A DNA stretch of 64,000 nt, from assembly GCA_937899715.1 (NCBI GenBank), contig CALCNX010000049.1, positions 131,720-195,719 of the forward strand, read 5' to 3'. A model generated the notes under the pieces. That model saw only the letters and a program-made list of their open reading frames with translations, did not search any database and had not been told where the DNA came from. This document shows positions 25,480-34,409 of this stretch, one piece after another. Made by a program: the position numbers and the translations under genes. Every line of letters begins with the position of its first letter. The stretch's first letter is position 1. Source of the stretch: an uncultured bacterium. GTDB lineage: Bacteria; Bacteroidota; Ignavibacteria; Kapaibacteriales; UBA4661.

Positions 25480-26547
25480 TTGACAAAAGTCTATCAGCAA
25501 GTTTTGACGCTCCTTTTGGGGACGTTCCTCTTTACCTATCTTGTCGCTCTGGGCGTGATAGCGGCTCTAACGTTCTTTCACGTCCCTGTTTGGCTAACGG
25601 TGCTTGCAGGGGCAGTACCCGTGGCGCTTGGTGCGGCGCTTGCCTATAAACTTGTGCGCGGCATCACGGGAAAAATATGGTATTCCGTAGAAAAAATTGT
25701 GGATTTTTCCGAAGCCGTCAGTAATGGTGCGACATCTGCCCGCATTGCTATTGAACCACACGAACTTCCCGTCATGCAACGTGCCCACGAAGCAGTCAAC
25801 CGCCTTGCTGCGAAACCGCTTCAGGACTTGCAAGAGATGAAGCGCCTTGAGCGGATGCGCTCTGAATTTCTGGGGAGTGTCTCGCACGAACTCCGTACGC
25901 CAATTTTTGCTGTACAGGGTTTTCTCGAAACGCTACTGGATGGCGCTCTGGACGACGAAGCCGTGCGCAAGCAGTTTGTGGAACGGGCATACTCGAACAC
26001 CATCCGCCTGAACACGCTTCTGACCGACCTTGTGGATATTTCACGCATCGAATCCGGCGAAATGCGCCTCAGTTTTCGCTATTTCCCGATAGTACCGCTT
26101 GTGCGCGAGATATTGCAAAATCTTGAATCTGCTACCGAGGTTCTAAACGTTGTCACGGCGATAGAATGTCGGATTGACGACGACACCGATGTCTATGGTG
26201 ACCGTGACCGTCTGGCGCAAGTGCTAACGAACCTTTTGGACAATGCAATTAAATATAACGTCCCAAACGGCACGGTAACGGTCATGTTGGAAAGTGCTCG
26301 TGACGGCAAGGGTACACAAGAGGTGCGCGTGAGCGTCCGCGACACGGGGATTGGTATTCCGCAGGAGCATCACGGACGAATTTTTGAGCGGTTTTACAGG
26401 GTGGACAAAACGCGCTCACGCTCGGTAGGCGGCACGGGACTTGGGCTGGCGATTGTGAAACATATCTTGGAGGCGCACAAATCGGTTATTTACGTGCAAA
26501 GTCTTCCCGCGCAAGGCACGACGATTAGCTTTACGCTGAAAAAGTAG
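25480..26547 (+). CDS. PhoR-like sensor histidine kinase
   Basis: A 355-residue kinase with two adjacent N-terminal transmembrane helices and practically no periplasmic loop, a short linker, then HisKA with SVSHELRTPIFAVQGFLETL (His near residue 132) and HATPase_c with NLLDNAIKYN, DTGIGIP and GTGLGLAIVKHI. The absence of an outside sensor domain means it must sense through its membrane part or a partner protein, as PhoR does with the Pst system. The start is a TTG at 25480. No ATG fits, and this leaves the first helix intact. It is cognate to the PhoB-like regulator upstream. Confidence 0.92.
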   Translation: MTKVYQQVLTLLLGTFLFTYLVALGVIAALTFFHVPVWLTVLAGAVPVALGAALAYKLVRGITGKIWYSVEKIVDFSEAVSNGATSARIAIEPHELPVMQRAHEAVNRLAAKPLQDLQEMKRLERMRSEFLGSVSHELRTPIFAVQGFLETLLDGALDDEAVRKQFVERAYSNTIRLNTLLTDLVDISRIESGEMRLSFRYFPIVPLVREILQNLESATEVLNVVTAIECRIDDDTDVYGDRDRLAQVLTNLLDNAIKYNVPNGTVTVMLESARDGKGTQEVRVSVRDTGIGIPQEHHGRIFERFYRVDKTRSRSVGGTGLGLAIVKHILEAHKSVIYVQSLPAQGTTISFTLKK

Positions 26548-26555
26548 TATTTTTG
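26548..26555 (+). promoter_or_regulatory. TATTTTTG box in front of the flavoprotein gene
   Basis: An exact TAnnTTTG match begins one base after the stop codon of the kinase gene, and four bases (CGCT) separate it from the ATG at 26560. There is no clear -33 TTTG. This may be chance, or a promoter for a leaderless transcript. Confidence 0.35.
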
Positions 26556-26559
26556 CGCT

Positions 26560-27765
26560 ATGCAAACTCTTGATTCTTCTCACTCATTCGATGTCGTTGT
26601 CATCGGCGCAGGTGCTGCGGGGCTGATGTGTGCAGCCGTTGCGGGGAAGCGCGGGCGCAAAACGCTCATAATCGAACACGCCGAAAAGGTCGGCAAAAAA
26701 ATCCTTATCTCCGGTGGTGGGCGCTGTAATTTCACCAATCTGCACACTTCTCCGGCAAATTATCTATCGGAAAATCCTCACTTCTGCAAGTCAGCATTGT
26801 CGCGCTACACACCTCATGATTTCATCGCTCTTGTGGAGCAGCACGGTATCGCGTATCACGAAAAAACACTAGGGCAGCTTTTTTGTGATGATTCCTCCCG
26901 CCAGATTGTACAGATGCTGGAAAGCGAGTGCAGAGAAGGTGGCGTGGAATGTTGGACTGGGTGCGATGTTCAAAGCGTTGCCGAAAACAATCACGAAACG
27001 GCTCGTTTCACACTGGAGACCTCACGGGGAGTAGTTTCCGCAGAAGCACTCGTCATTGCTACGGGCGGCTTATCCATTCCGAAAATGGGCGCGACGGACT
27101 TCGGGCAGCGACTGGCAAAACAATTTGGCTTGCGTCTGACCCCGATGAAACCTGCTCTCGTACCAATCACGACCAATGAAGCACAAACCAGCTTCGGAGC
27201 GATTTCCGGTGTCTCGCTGGATGCCATTGCCGAGTGTGGCAGTGCGGCTTTTCGAGAAAATATCCTTTTTACGCATCGTGGCATGAGCGGTCCCGCTATA
27301 TTGCAAGCCTCCTCGTATTGGGAACGTGGCTCCGCGATAACGCTGAACACCGCTCCCACACTTAACTTTGAACACCTTTGGCAAGAGCACCGTTCTTCGA
27401 CGACGACGCTCAAGAACGTTCTGGCGCAGCACCTTCCCAAGCGCTTTGTGGAAGCATTCTGTGACGAATATGCACACGACCTCGCCAATACGCCTTTTTC
27501 TAATCTGCCCTTGAAAGGCTACACTGCGCTTGCGGAGCGACTTCACGCATGGTGCATCACGCCAAGCGGCACAGAGGGCTATGCAAAAGCGGAAGTAACC
27601 GCAGGCGGCGTGGATACCAATGAACTATCCTCAAAAACAATGGAAAGCAAGAAAGTACGCGGTCTTTACTTCATCGGTGAGGTGCTTGATGTTACCGGAT
27701 GGCTTGGTGGCTATAACTTCCAGTGGGCATGGGCTTCCGGCGTAGCTGCGGGGCAGGCTGTGTGA
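26560..27765 (+). CDS. NAD(P)/FAD-dependent oxidoreductase, HI0933/YhiN family
   Basis: A 401-residue flavoprotein with an N-terminal FAD Rossmann motif (VVIGAGAAGLMCAAVAGKRG) and the family hallmark KILISGGGRCNFTN. A second nucleotide-binding motif occurs in VIATGGLSIPKMGATDFG. The C-terminal block TAGGVDTNELSSKTMESKKV then GLYFIGEVLDVTGWLGGYN closes the FAD site. Members include BaiN of bile-acid metabolism, but the physiological role of most is unknown. Starts 12 bases after the PhoR-like gene. Confidence 0.93.
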   Translation: MQTLDSSHSFDVVVIGAGAAGLMCAAVAGKRGRKTLIIEHAEKVGKKILISGGGRCNFTNLHTSPANYLSENPHFCKSALSRYTPHDFIALVEQHGIAYHEKTLGQLFCDDSSRQIVQMLESECREGGVECWTGCDVQSVAENNHETARFTLETSRGVVSAEALVIATGGLSIPKMGATDFGQRLAKQFGLRLTPMKPALVPITTNEAQTSFGAISGVSLDAIAECGSAAFRENILFTHRGMSGPAILQASSYWERGSAITLNTAPTLNFEHLWQEHRSSTTTLKNVLAQHLPKRFVEAFCDEYAHDLANTPFSNLPLKGYTALAERLHAWCITPSGTEGYAKAEVTAGGVDTNELSSKTMESKKVRGLYFIGEVLDVTGWLGGYNFQWAWASGVAAGQAV

Positions 27766-27913
27766 GGGATTTCTTCTTGCTTGATGTATCACAGCTCTAC
27801 CGCAACATTTTTCGCTTCAGGCGAAAATGCGGTGCTCTTTCCTCACAAAAAAATCGTAATTTTACTTTTCTCTACAATTCGTAAAACGGCTCTTCTCATT
27901 TTTCTCATGTCCA

Positions 27914-28921
27914 ATGAAAATTGTCTTTTTCGATGCTCACGCATTTGAACAAGAATCCTTTGAAAGCGCCAACGCAGCGCTTGGGGAAAGCAAGCATGAA
28001 CTGGTAATGATTAAGGCGAACCTCAACGCCACAACCGCCGAACTTGCTCGCGGAGCAGATGCCGTCTCAATTTTTGTCAATGATAATGCTTCGCGCGAAG
28101 TCTTGGACAAATTGAATGCTATGGGTGTAAAGCGCCTTGCACTGCGCTCGGCAGGTTTTAACCATGTGGATATGAAACGTGCACAAGAACTGGGCTTTCG
28201 TGTGGCAAATGTTCCCGCCTATTCGCCCCACGCTGTTGCCGAACACGCTGTTGCACTCATGCTAGCATTGAATCGTAAAATTGTCCGCGCCAGTAATCGG
28301 GTGCATGATTTGAATTTTTCGTTAGACGGCTTGGTAGGCTTTGATATGAACGGTAAGACGGTGGGCGTGGTGGGAACAGGAAAAATTGGAGCAATTACAA
28401 CAAAGATTCTGCATGGTTTCGGCTGCAAACTGCTCTGCTACGACGTTTATCCGAATACTTCGCTTGAAGCAAGCTATGGCGCACGGTTTACCGATTTGGA
28501 TTCGCTTTGCCGCGAGTCCGATATTATCACGCTTCATGCACCGCTTACGCCCGAGACGAAGCACCTCATTGATGCCGAGCGGATTGCGCAAATGAAGCGC
28601 GGCGTGATGCTCGTGAACACCAGCAGAGGTGGGCTTGTCAATACGGCAGATGCTATTGAGGCACTGAAGTCGGGACAGATAGGGTACTTCGGCATTGATG
28701 TTTACGAACAAGAGCAGGGAATTTTCTTCAATGACTTTTCGGACACGGTGCTGCAAGACGATATGATTGCGCGATTGATGACCTTCCCGAATGTTCTTAT
28801 CACAAGCCATCAGGCGTTTCTCACGCGCACTGCCTTGCATAATATTGCCGAAACCACACTTGCGAACGTCAGTGCATGGGCAGCAGGAACCACAAGCACC
28901 AATGAAATAAAAACAGCCTAA
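27914..28921 (+). CDS. ldhA: D-2-hydroxyacid dehydrogenase (D-lactate dehydrogenase-like)
   Basis: A 335-residue NAD-dependent dehydrogenase. It has the coenzyme motif VGVVGTGKIGAITTK, catalytic Arg in VNTSRGGLVNT, Glu in FGIDVYEQEQG and His in VLITSHQAFLT. It groups by sequence pattern with fermentative D-lactate dehydrogenase (LdhA) rather than SerA. It lies 37 bases upstream of 4-hydroxyphenylpyruvate dioxygenase, so it may instead, or also, reduce hydroxyphenylpyruvate. That is inference from context. No clear Shine-Dalgarno precedes the ATG. Confidence 0.88.
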   Translation: MKIVFFDAHAFEQESFESANAALGESKHELVMIKANLNATTAELARGADAVSIFVNDNASREVLDKLNAMGVKRLALRSAGFNHVDMKRAQELGFRVANVPAYSPHAVAEHAVALMLALNRKIVRASNRVHDLNFSLDGLVGFDMNGKTVGVVGTGKIGAITTKILHGFGCKLLCYDVYPNTSLEASYGARFTDLDSLCRESDIITLHAPLTPETKHLIDAERIAQMKRGVMLVNTSRGGLVNTADAIEALKSGQIGYFGIDVYEQEQGIFFNDFSDTVLQDDMIARLMTFPNVLITSHQAFLTRTALHNIAETTLANVSAWAAGTTSTNEIKTA

Positions 28922-28958
28922 CTCTATTTACCATTATCATTTTTGCAGGAGCAACACA

Positions 28959-30083
28959 ATGGATACCGCACAAACACTCGCATCTTCTCAGGTCGTTGAT
29001 TTTTTACCGTTGAACGGCACCGACTATCTTGAACTCTACGTCGGCAATGCCAAGCAAACGGCATATTATTACCAATCGGCATTTGGTTTTGATTGTATCG
29101 CTTACGCAGGACCCGAAACAGGCGTACGCGACCGCGTTTCCTACGTTCTGAAGCAAAATAAAGTACGTCTTATTATCACGGGGGCCACAAGCTCCGACTC
29201 GCCCATAGCCGAGCACGTAAAAAAGCACGGCGACGGCGTGAAAGTAATGGCGCTGTGGGTAGATGATGCCGAAAAGTCGTTTTATGAAACCGTCAATCGA
29301 GGTGCTACGCCGGCTGCTCCTCCACGGACACTCAAGGATGAAAATGGCGAGGTAGTTATCGCATCTATTCACACCTACGGCGAGACGCTGCATACGTTTG
29401 TGGAGCGTAAAAACTACAAGGGTGCGTTTATGCCCGGCTATGAGCCGCGTGCGAGTTTCTTTCCTGTTACGCCCGTTGGTCTGCTCCACGTTGACCACTG
29501 CGTTGGCAATGTGGAATTAGGGGCAATGAATCAGTGGGTGAAATTCTACGAAGATGTGATGGGCTTCAAACTGCTCATCACCTTCGATGACAGCGATATT
29601 TCCACCGAATATTCGGCGCTGATGTCGAAAGTGGTTTCCAATGGTAACGGTTATGTGAAATTTCCTATCAATGAGCCTGCTGAGGGCAAACGCAAATCAC
29701 AGATTGATGAGTACTTGGAGTTTTATGAAGGTGCGGGCGTACAGCACATTGCCATCGAAACGAAAGATATTCTCGCCACTGTCGGCGAATTACGCAAGCG
29801 CGGGGTCGAGTTTTTGACCGTGCCGGAGACGTATTACGAAGACCTTTTAGACCGAGTCGGTGCAATTGAAGAAGATTTGCAGCCGCTCAAAGATCTGAAT
29901 ATTCTTGTTGACCGTGACGAAGAGGGCTATTTGCTCCAAATTTTCACCAAGCCCGTCCAAGACCGTCCGACAATGTTTTTTGAAATTATCCAGCGCAAAG
30001 GCGCGAAGTCATTTGGCAAAGGTAATTTCAAAGCGCTGTTTGAGGCGATTGAGCGCGAACAGGCACGACGCGGGAATTTGTAA
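28959..30083 (+). CDS. hpd: 4-Hydroxyphenylpyruvate dioxygenase
   Basis: A 374-residue Fe(II) enzyme converting 4-hydroxyphenylpyruvate to homogentisate in tyrosine degradation. Two vicinal-oxygen-chelate domains are visible (about 20-165 and 175-360). The iron ligands are His in LLHVDHCVGNVE (near 180), His in VQHIAIETKDI (near 263) and Glu in the final region (LQIFTKPVQDRPTMFFEIIQ). The length and the C-terminal helix match the family. CAGGAG precedes the ATG. Homogentisate dioxygenase and the rest of the pathway are not in the window. Confidence 0.96.
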   Translation: MDTAQTLASSQVVDFLPLNGTDYLELYVGNAKQTAYYYQSAFGFDCIAYAGPETGVRDRVSYVLKQNKVRLIITGATSSDSPIAEHVKKHGDGVKVMALWVDDAEKSFYETVNRGATPAAPPRTLKDENGEVVIASIHTYGETLHTFVERKNYKGAFMPGYEPRASFFPVTPVGLLHVDHCVGNVELGAMNQWVKFYEDVMGFKLLITFDDSDISTEYSALMSKVVSNGNGYVKFPINEPAEGKRKSQIDEYLEFYEGAGVQHIAIETKDILATVGELRKRGVEFLTVPETYYEDLLDRVGAIEEDLQPLKDLNILVDRDEEGYLLQIFTKPVQDRPTMFFEIIQRKGAKSFGKGNFKALFEAIEREQARRGNL

Positions 30084-30128
30084 AAAAAGATGGATAAACT
30101 CGCTCCCCTTATTATTCTTATTGTTAGA

Positions 30129-30161
30129 GGCTGCTTCGTAATTTGCTTGAAGCAGCCTTTA
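30129..30161 (+). terminator. Terminator after hpd
   Basis: GGCTGCTTC (30129-30137) pairs with GAAGCAGCC (30149-30157), followed by TTTATTA. It is 45 bases past the hpd stop codon. Confidence 0.8.
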
Positions 30162-30284
30162 TTATGTTGCTCATATATTGAATCGTGCAGAGAAACCATT
30201 TGGCAGAATAACGACTTTTAGCGAACTTCCCAATCGTCAATGCCCGACCCTCTCACCTAAAGAAACAAACATCGGATTATCATT

Positions 30285-31112
30285 ATGACCTTACAAGAAC
30301 AAATCGAACTTTTGAGCGCCGAAGCTGCGCCGTCGGAACAAGAAGTTATGCCTGTTGTCACCGAACTGCTACATTTGCTTAATGCGGGAAAAGTCCGTGC
30401 TGCCGAACAAGATATGCAAAAGCATTGGCGGGCAAATACGTGGGTAAAAAAAGGTATCCTGCTTTGCTTCAAGTACGGCAGAATGTCGGATATGTCCACC
30501 GGCGCATTCCGCTTTTTTGACAAACACACTATCCCGATGAAGTCCATGAACCTTGACAGCGGTGTGCGTGTGGTGCCTGGCGGCTCTGCTATACGGTCGG
30601 GAGCGTTTGTGGCACGGGGGGTGATTTGTATGCCGCCAATGTACATCAATATCGGTGCATATGTAGATGAAGGCACAATGGTTGATTCTCACGCGCTTGT
30701 GGGGACGTGTGCGCAGATTGGCAAGCGCGTTCACCTCTCGGCAGCAGCCCAAATTGGCGGTGTGCTGGAGCCTGCCGGAGCGCGTCCAGTCATTATTGAG
30801 GATGATGTATTTGTCGGCGGTAACTGTGGTGTGTATGAAGGTGTTATTGTTCGCAGTCGCGCTGTGCTAAGTTCGGGCGTGGTTTTGAATGGCTCTACCA
30901 AAGTGTATGATGCCGTCAATGGAACCATTCTGCAATCTGCGCAGGATGCGCCTCTGGAGATACCCGAAGGCGCAGTGCTGGTCAGTGGTTCACGTCCGCT
31001 GGATACGCCGTTTGGCAAAGAGAATGGTTTGTCGGTCTATACGCCCATTATCGTGAAATACCGCGACACTAAAACTGACGCAAAAACAGCACTGGAAGAC
31101 GCACTGCGATAA
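30285..31112 (+). CDS. dapD: Tetrahydrodipicolinate N-succinyltransferase
   Basis: A 275-residue hexapeptide-repeat acyltransferase of the lysine/diaminopimelate pathway. The N-terminal helical part (ITLQEQIELLS-type) is followed by a left-handed beta-helix rich in GxxVxxxxxIG units (ICMPPMYINIGAYVDEGTMV), with the conserved AAQIGGVLEPAGARPVIIED, FVGGNCGVYEGV and GSRPLDTPFGKENGLSVYTP near the end. It supplies meso-diaminopimelate for peptidoglycan. It appears to be transcribed separately from hpd, since a terminator lies between them. Confidence 0.97.
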   Translation: MTLQEQIELLSAEAAPSEQEVMPVVTELLHLLNAGKVRAAEQDMQKHWRANTWVKKGILLCFKYGRMSDMSTGAFRFFDKHTIPMKSMNLDSGVRVVPGGSAIRSGAFVARGVICMPPMYINIGAYVDEGTMVDSHALVGTCAQIGKRVHLSAAAQIGGVLEPAGARPVIIEDDVFVGGNCGVYEGVIVRSRAVLSSGVVLNGSTKVYDAVNGTILQSAQDAPLEIPEGAVLVSGSRPLDTPFGKENGLSVYTPIIVKYRDTKTDAKTALEDALR

Positions 31113-31146
31113 AAAAGACAGCCTGCCGACAAATACAAAAAATATC

Positions 31147-31184
31147 AAAAAAAACAGCAGAAGAAATGTGCCATATTCTTCTGC
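31147..31184 (-). terminator. Terminator of the sigma/anti-sigma unit
   Basis: Read on the minus strand, GCAGAAGAA pairs with TTCTTCTGC (31184-31176 with 31165-31157), followed by TG and eight T. It lies about 140 bases past the end of the anti-sigma-like gene. The plus-strand T-run needed for dapD is 15 bases away, so it suits the minus strand better. Confidence 0.65.
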
Positions 31185-31324
31185 CGTTAGTGGTGGTGTT
31201 TTTTTTGATTGGTGATAGTGTGGTAGCCCGTTGTGCCTAGCCGAGCTACCGAAGTTCCCCACGAGAGATGCCAATCATCATCAGTATTCATGCGCCTTTC
31301 CGTGCCAAATCAAATAACAGGCGC

Positions 31325-32416
31325 TTATTTTCCGTTCAGTTTATCCAGTTCTTTTTGCCAGCGAGCGGAGCTTGTGCTTTTCGCTGCATTGAGAATGCCA
31401 AGCGCCTCTTGAAGTCCTTGTACTGCCCGTGCCTTCTTGCCTTCGGAAGCATCCAAGAGTGCCAATTCTGCACGTGCTTCACCTTCTAATTCTTGTAAGC
31501 CAAGTTTTTGTGCGGCTTTTGAAGCATTGTCCAGATGCACACGGCTTTGGCTTGTATTGCCCGCTTGCCGCAGAAGAGCGCCAAGTGATTTTTCCACGAA
31601 AGCAGCGCCTGTTCGGTCGTTTGAGGCTTCCTTCGCTTGGAGCTGCTTTTCGTAGTCTGCAATCGTTGCCGCGTACCGTCCCTGCATACCGCCGCCGCTA
31701 ATACGTGCCGTGTATTCACGGGGCTTGGCGTTTGTGGTCTGTTCCGCTTCGCTTATGGGAGCAGACGCACCATTCTGTGCGTCTGCTTGGCGCTGTGCGG
31801 TGATGTCCGGTGTATGGTTTGCCGTGCTTGCTGTCGGCGGTGTATTTTGTGTTTCGCTGTTTTGTGGCGTTCCCCCGGGAGCGCTTGCGCTGCGCTGCGT
31901 GGGTTCGCTTCCTTGTTTTTCGGTCGCTTGATTAGTGACAGCTTTATTATCAGCAGCATATTGCTCAATGCTATTCTTTTTCATCACGTAGTTGACTGCT
32001 GCTGCGCCACCTGCAATCGTAGCGATGCCTATTCCTGCGCTTACAACCATTGAGGTAGTAGAGGCAAAAATGGTGGAAAGCAGCGATGATGTGACGACGC
32101 TTGCTGTGGATGCTGACGCGCTTGCGGTCGAAGCCGAAAGGGCAGTTTTCCCGACAGCAGTGGCAATTGTGCCTGCTGTGGTTGCTACACCAGCGGCAAT
32201 GACAGCGTTTGCAAGATTGTCCTCAACCGTGCGCAAAAATGCAGCTGTACGGTCGTCGCTAAGAGGCGATTCAAAAAGCATATCCTGAATAGTCAGGATT
32301 TCGCGGACTTCTTCTGCAAAAGTCGGCGAGGTTGTCAGAAGGCGGTCAAAGTCGGCTCGCTGCCCCTCCGAGAGCGTACCGTCCAGATACAACGCCAAAA
32401 GTTCGTCGTTATTCAT
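31325..32416 (-). CDS. Anti-sigma-factor-like transmembrane protein with TPR-like tail
   Basis: A 363-residue protein. The first 60 residues (DELLALYLDGTLSEGQRADF) resemble the anti-sigma domain of ECF regulators but lack the HxxxCxxC zinc ligands. A long Ala/Ser/Thr-rich stretch with hydrophobic segments (about 75-160) can span the membrane. A Gln/Ser/Pro linker follows, and the last 100 residues form TPR-like helices (ALLRQAGNTSQSRVHLDNAS, ELEGEARAELALLDASEG). It is encoded 111 bases after an ECF sigma factor and probably binds it. Start at 32416 because the anti-sigma motif begins there. Confidence 0.75.
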   Translation of the reverse strand: MNNDELLALYLDGTLSEGQRADFDRLLTTSPTFAEEVREILTIQDMLFESPLSDDRTAAFLRTVEDNLANAVIAAGVATTAGTIATAVGKTALSASTASASASTASVVTSSLLSTIFASTTSMVVSAGIGIATIAGGAAAVNYVMKKNSIEQYAADNKAVTNQATEKQGSEPTQRSASAPGGTPQNSETQNTPPTASTANHTPDITAQRQADAQNGASAPISEAEQTTNAKPREYTARISGGGMQGRYAATIADYEKQLQAKEASNDRTGAAFVEKSLGALLRQAGNTSQSRVHLDNASKAAQKLGLQELEGEARAELALLDASEGKKARAVQGLQEALGILNAAKSTSSARWQKELDKLNGK

Positions 32417-32527
32417 GGTTTTTCGATAATGTGCCGCGCGCACCCTGCTTGCACGCGCTGCGTGGGGAATCTACGATGTACAAACTATCAATATAGTGCT
32501 GAATGTTGGGTTGTGAAAGTAGGGCTT

Positions 32528-33169
32528 TCACTCCTCATGCGTCTCGTCGTCTTCGGGTTTTAGCTCCCGCAGATACGGCTTCAGTGCTGTGTGCAACATC
32601 TTTTTTGCTCTAAAGACGCGCACTTTGGCAAGAGAGAGTGAAATTTTGAGCATATCGGCAATTTCTTCGTATTGGAAGCCATCGAAATGCTTGAGTTCAA
32701 GCGGTTCGCGGAATTCTTCCGGCAGCGAAGCAATCGCCTTCTTGAGCGCATCCGAGAGCAATACATCTTCGCCCGTGCGGTCGTCGGGGTCGTCAATCGA
32801 ATAGGCAATGTCGTCTATATCGGTCGTAATGCGTTGTTTTTGCTTATGATTAAGCGTTTGGTTGCGAGCAATGGTAAAGAGCCATGCCGCAAAACTGCCA
32901 CCCAAGAACGATGCGCGTTTTTCAAAGACCAGCGTCATGACGCTTTGGAACACATCTTCTGCCGCTTCGCGCGTTTTCATTGCCCGAAGGCAATACGCAA
33001 ACAGTCGTTTGTCGTAGCGTTTGTAGAGCGCTCGGAACGCCTGTTCGTCGGCTTTCTCACGGACAAGGACAAAAAGGTCTTCGTCCGTTGTGTCGGCAAC
33101 CTGGTCTTTGGCAACTGTCATCTTCTTGTCTGCTGATTGTGGCTCTCGCGTCGGATATAAAAGTCTCAT
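32528..33169 (-). CDS. ECF-type RNA polymerase sigma factor
   Basis: A 213-residue sigma-70 family protein with region 2 (LYKRYDKRLFAYCLRAM, EAAEDVFQSVMTLVFEK, FAAWLFTIARNQ) and region 4 (LPEEFREPLELKHFDGFQ, EEIADMLKISLSLAKVRVFR). It lacks region 3, as ECF factors do. The N-terminal 40 residues are an unusual extension. ATG 33169 has AGGA seven bases upstream and is chosen over 33184, while 33121 is a shorter option. The transmembrane anti-sigma-like protein encoded next probably controls it, and their targets may include the envelope genes around. Confidence 0.92.
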   Translation of the reverse strand: MRLLYPTREPQSADKKMTVAKDQVADTTDEDLFVLVREKADEQAFRALYKRYDKRLFAYCLRAMKTREAAEDVFQSVMTLVFEKRASFLGGSFAAWLFTIARNQTLNHKQKQRITTDIDDIAYSIDDPDDRTGEDVLLSDALKKAIASLPEEFREPLELKHFDGFQYEEIADMLKISLSLAKVRVFRAKKMLHTALKPYLRELKPEDDETHEE

Positions 33170-33239
33170 TGCTCTATCCTGCATCTTTTAATAATAACAT
33201 GGAAGAATTGAAAAAGTTACACGAAGCGTGATGTTTTTT

Positions 33240-34409
33240 TTAAGGAATTGGATTTTCAATGCGAATGACGATACAATTTGGAGCTTCACTTATCATTCCA
33301 TAGATGTTTGGCACAAGCTCACCTTTGTATGTGTTACGCGGGAGCTCGCTCCCAAAAGCTTTTTCTATCGTTTTCAGACGCTGCGCCGTCATGAGGCGCT
33401 GCTTTTCATCGAACTCTTTTGACGATGTACCTTGCAGCGGCGCGGCACCAAAGGATTGTATCGTTACTTTGGAGGTCGCTTGTAACCACTTTTTTTCGCG
33501 GATAAGCGCAAGAATGCTGTTGTGAGCGGTGTTTAATGTGCTTTCATCAGCAATGAAGGGAAGTACGGCTTCGTAGCTGTATGATTTTGTTTCCGTGACA
33601 ATATGAACAGGAATTTCGGTGGGTACACTCCTTTGATTGGGAAGAGTCGGGTACCGAATTTCGAGTGTGTATTTGAGCGGTACGGAAGTTAGTGGTATGG
33701 TGTTTTTCTCTTTGTTGATTTTCCAATCTACCACAGGTTTGATCTTGCCGGCAGCAGAAATAGGAGAACGGAGTGATTTGCCATTTTGTCTGATGTCAAT
33801 TGACCACTGTGCCGGATTTTCCTCAGTTTGCTCTAGTTCTGAGTAAAAGCGGATAATGGGCGGTGTGGCTATTGCCAACGTATCGGTTACGACAAGCGGC
33901 TTCAAGAGCGTGATTGAGCCAAACTCTACGCAGTTTTTAGGGGCTTGCTTTTTTACCAGTGTCGTAATTCGTCCGGGCGCAATGCCCCAGACCGTGCGTA
34001 AATACTCGCTGATGGCTGTTGCACGTTTCAGTGCCGGGTCGCTTTCGGAAAGCGTGAGTGTTTCGGTGGGCGCAGTCGCCATGCGCTTCCCGATGATATT
34101 CAGCACTTCTCCAGAGAGATTTGCTATACCAAAGAGACGCTCAAGAACAAACGCTGAGGCAGTTTGCGGTTTCACCTGTACTAGATAGGCTGGGAGCGCA
34201 GTTGAATTTTCTTGGAAGACAACGCTCATCGGCACACCATACACGCGGGTTTCGGGTGCTCTTGTGACTTCAACCGTAAAGGGTGAAATTTCCTGTCCCT
34301 CCGCACTCACGCCAACAGCGCGGATGGTGGGCTTTTGTGCAAAACTTAGCGCTGGTGCGCCGAGCGTTACGACAAGAGCGCATAATAGCTGTACGATACT
34401 ATTTTTCAT
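33240..34409 (-). CDS. Periplasmic protein with degenerate OmpA-like modules
   Basis: A 389-residue exported protein (signal peptide ending LSFAQ). It keeps the helix-strand core of the cassette also found in its upstream neighbour: VVFQENSTALPAYL, LNIIGKRMA, YLRTVWGIAPGRIT, an Ig-like strand region (VVDWKINKEKNTIPL), and a final OmpA-like part (FIADESTLNTAHNSILALI). Peptidoglycan-binding Asp/Arg residues of OmpA are largely gone, so it may be a structural partner rather than a wall anchor. Its start lies inside the preceding gene (11-base overlap), which implies coupled translation. It lacks the propeller of its relatives. Confidence 0.7.
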   Translation of the reverse strand: MKNSIVQLLCALVVTLGAPALSFAQKPTIRAVGVSAEGQEISPFTVEVTRAPETRVYGVPMSVVFQENSTALPAYLVQVKPQTASAFVLERLFGIANLSGEVLNIIGKRMATAPTETLTLSESDPALKRATAISEYLRTVWGIAPGRITTLVKKQAPKNCVEFGSITLLKPLVVTDTLAIATPPIIRFYSELEQTEENPAQWSIDIRQNGKSLRSPISAAGKIKPVVDWKINKEKNTIPLTSVPLKYTLEIRYPTLPNQRSVPTEIPVHIVTETKSYSYEAVLPFIADESTLNTAHNSILALIREKKWLQATSKVTIQSFGAAPLQGTSSKEFDEKQRLMTAQRLKTIEKAFGSELPRNTYKGELVPNIYGMISEAPNCIVIRIENPIP

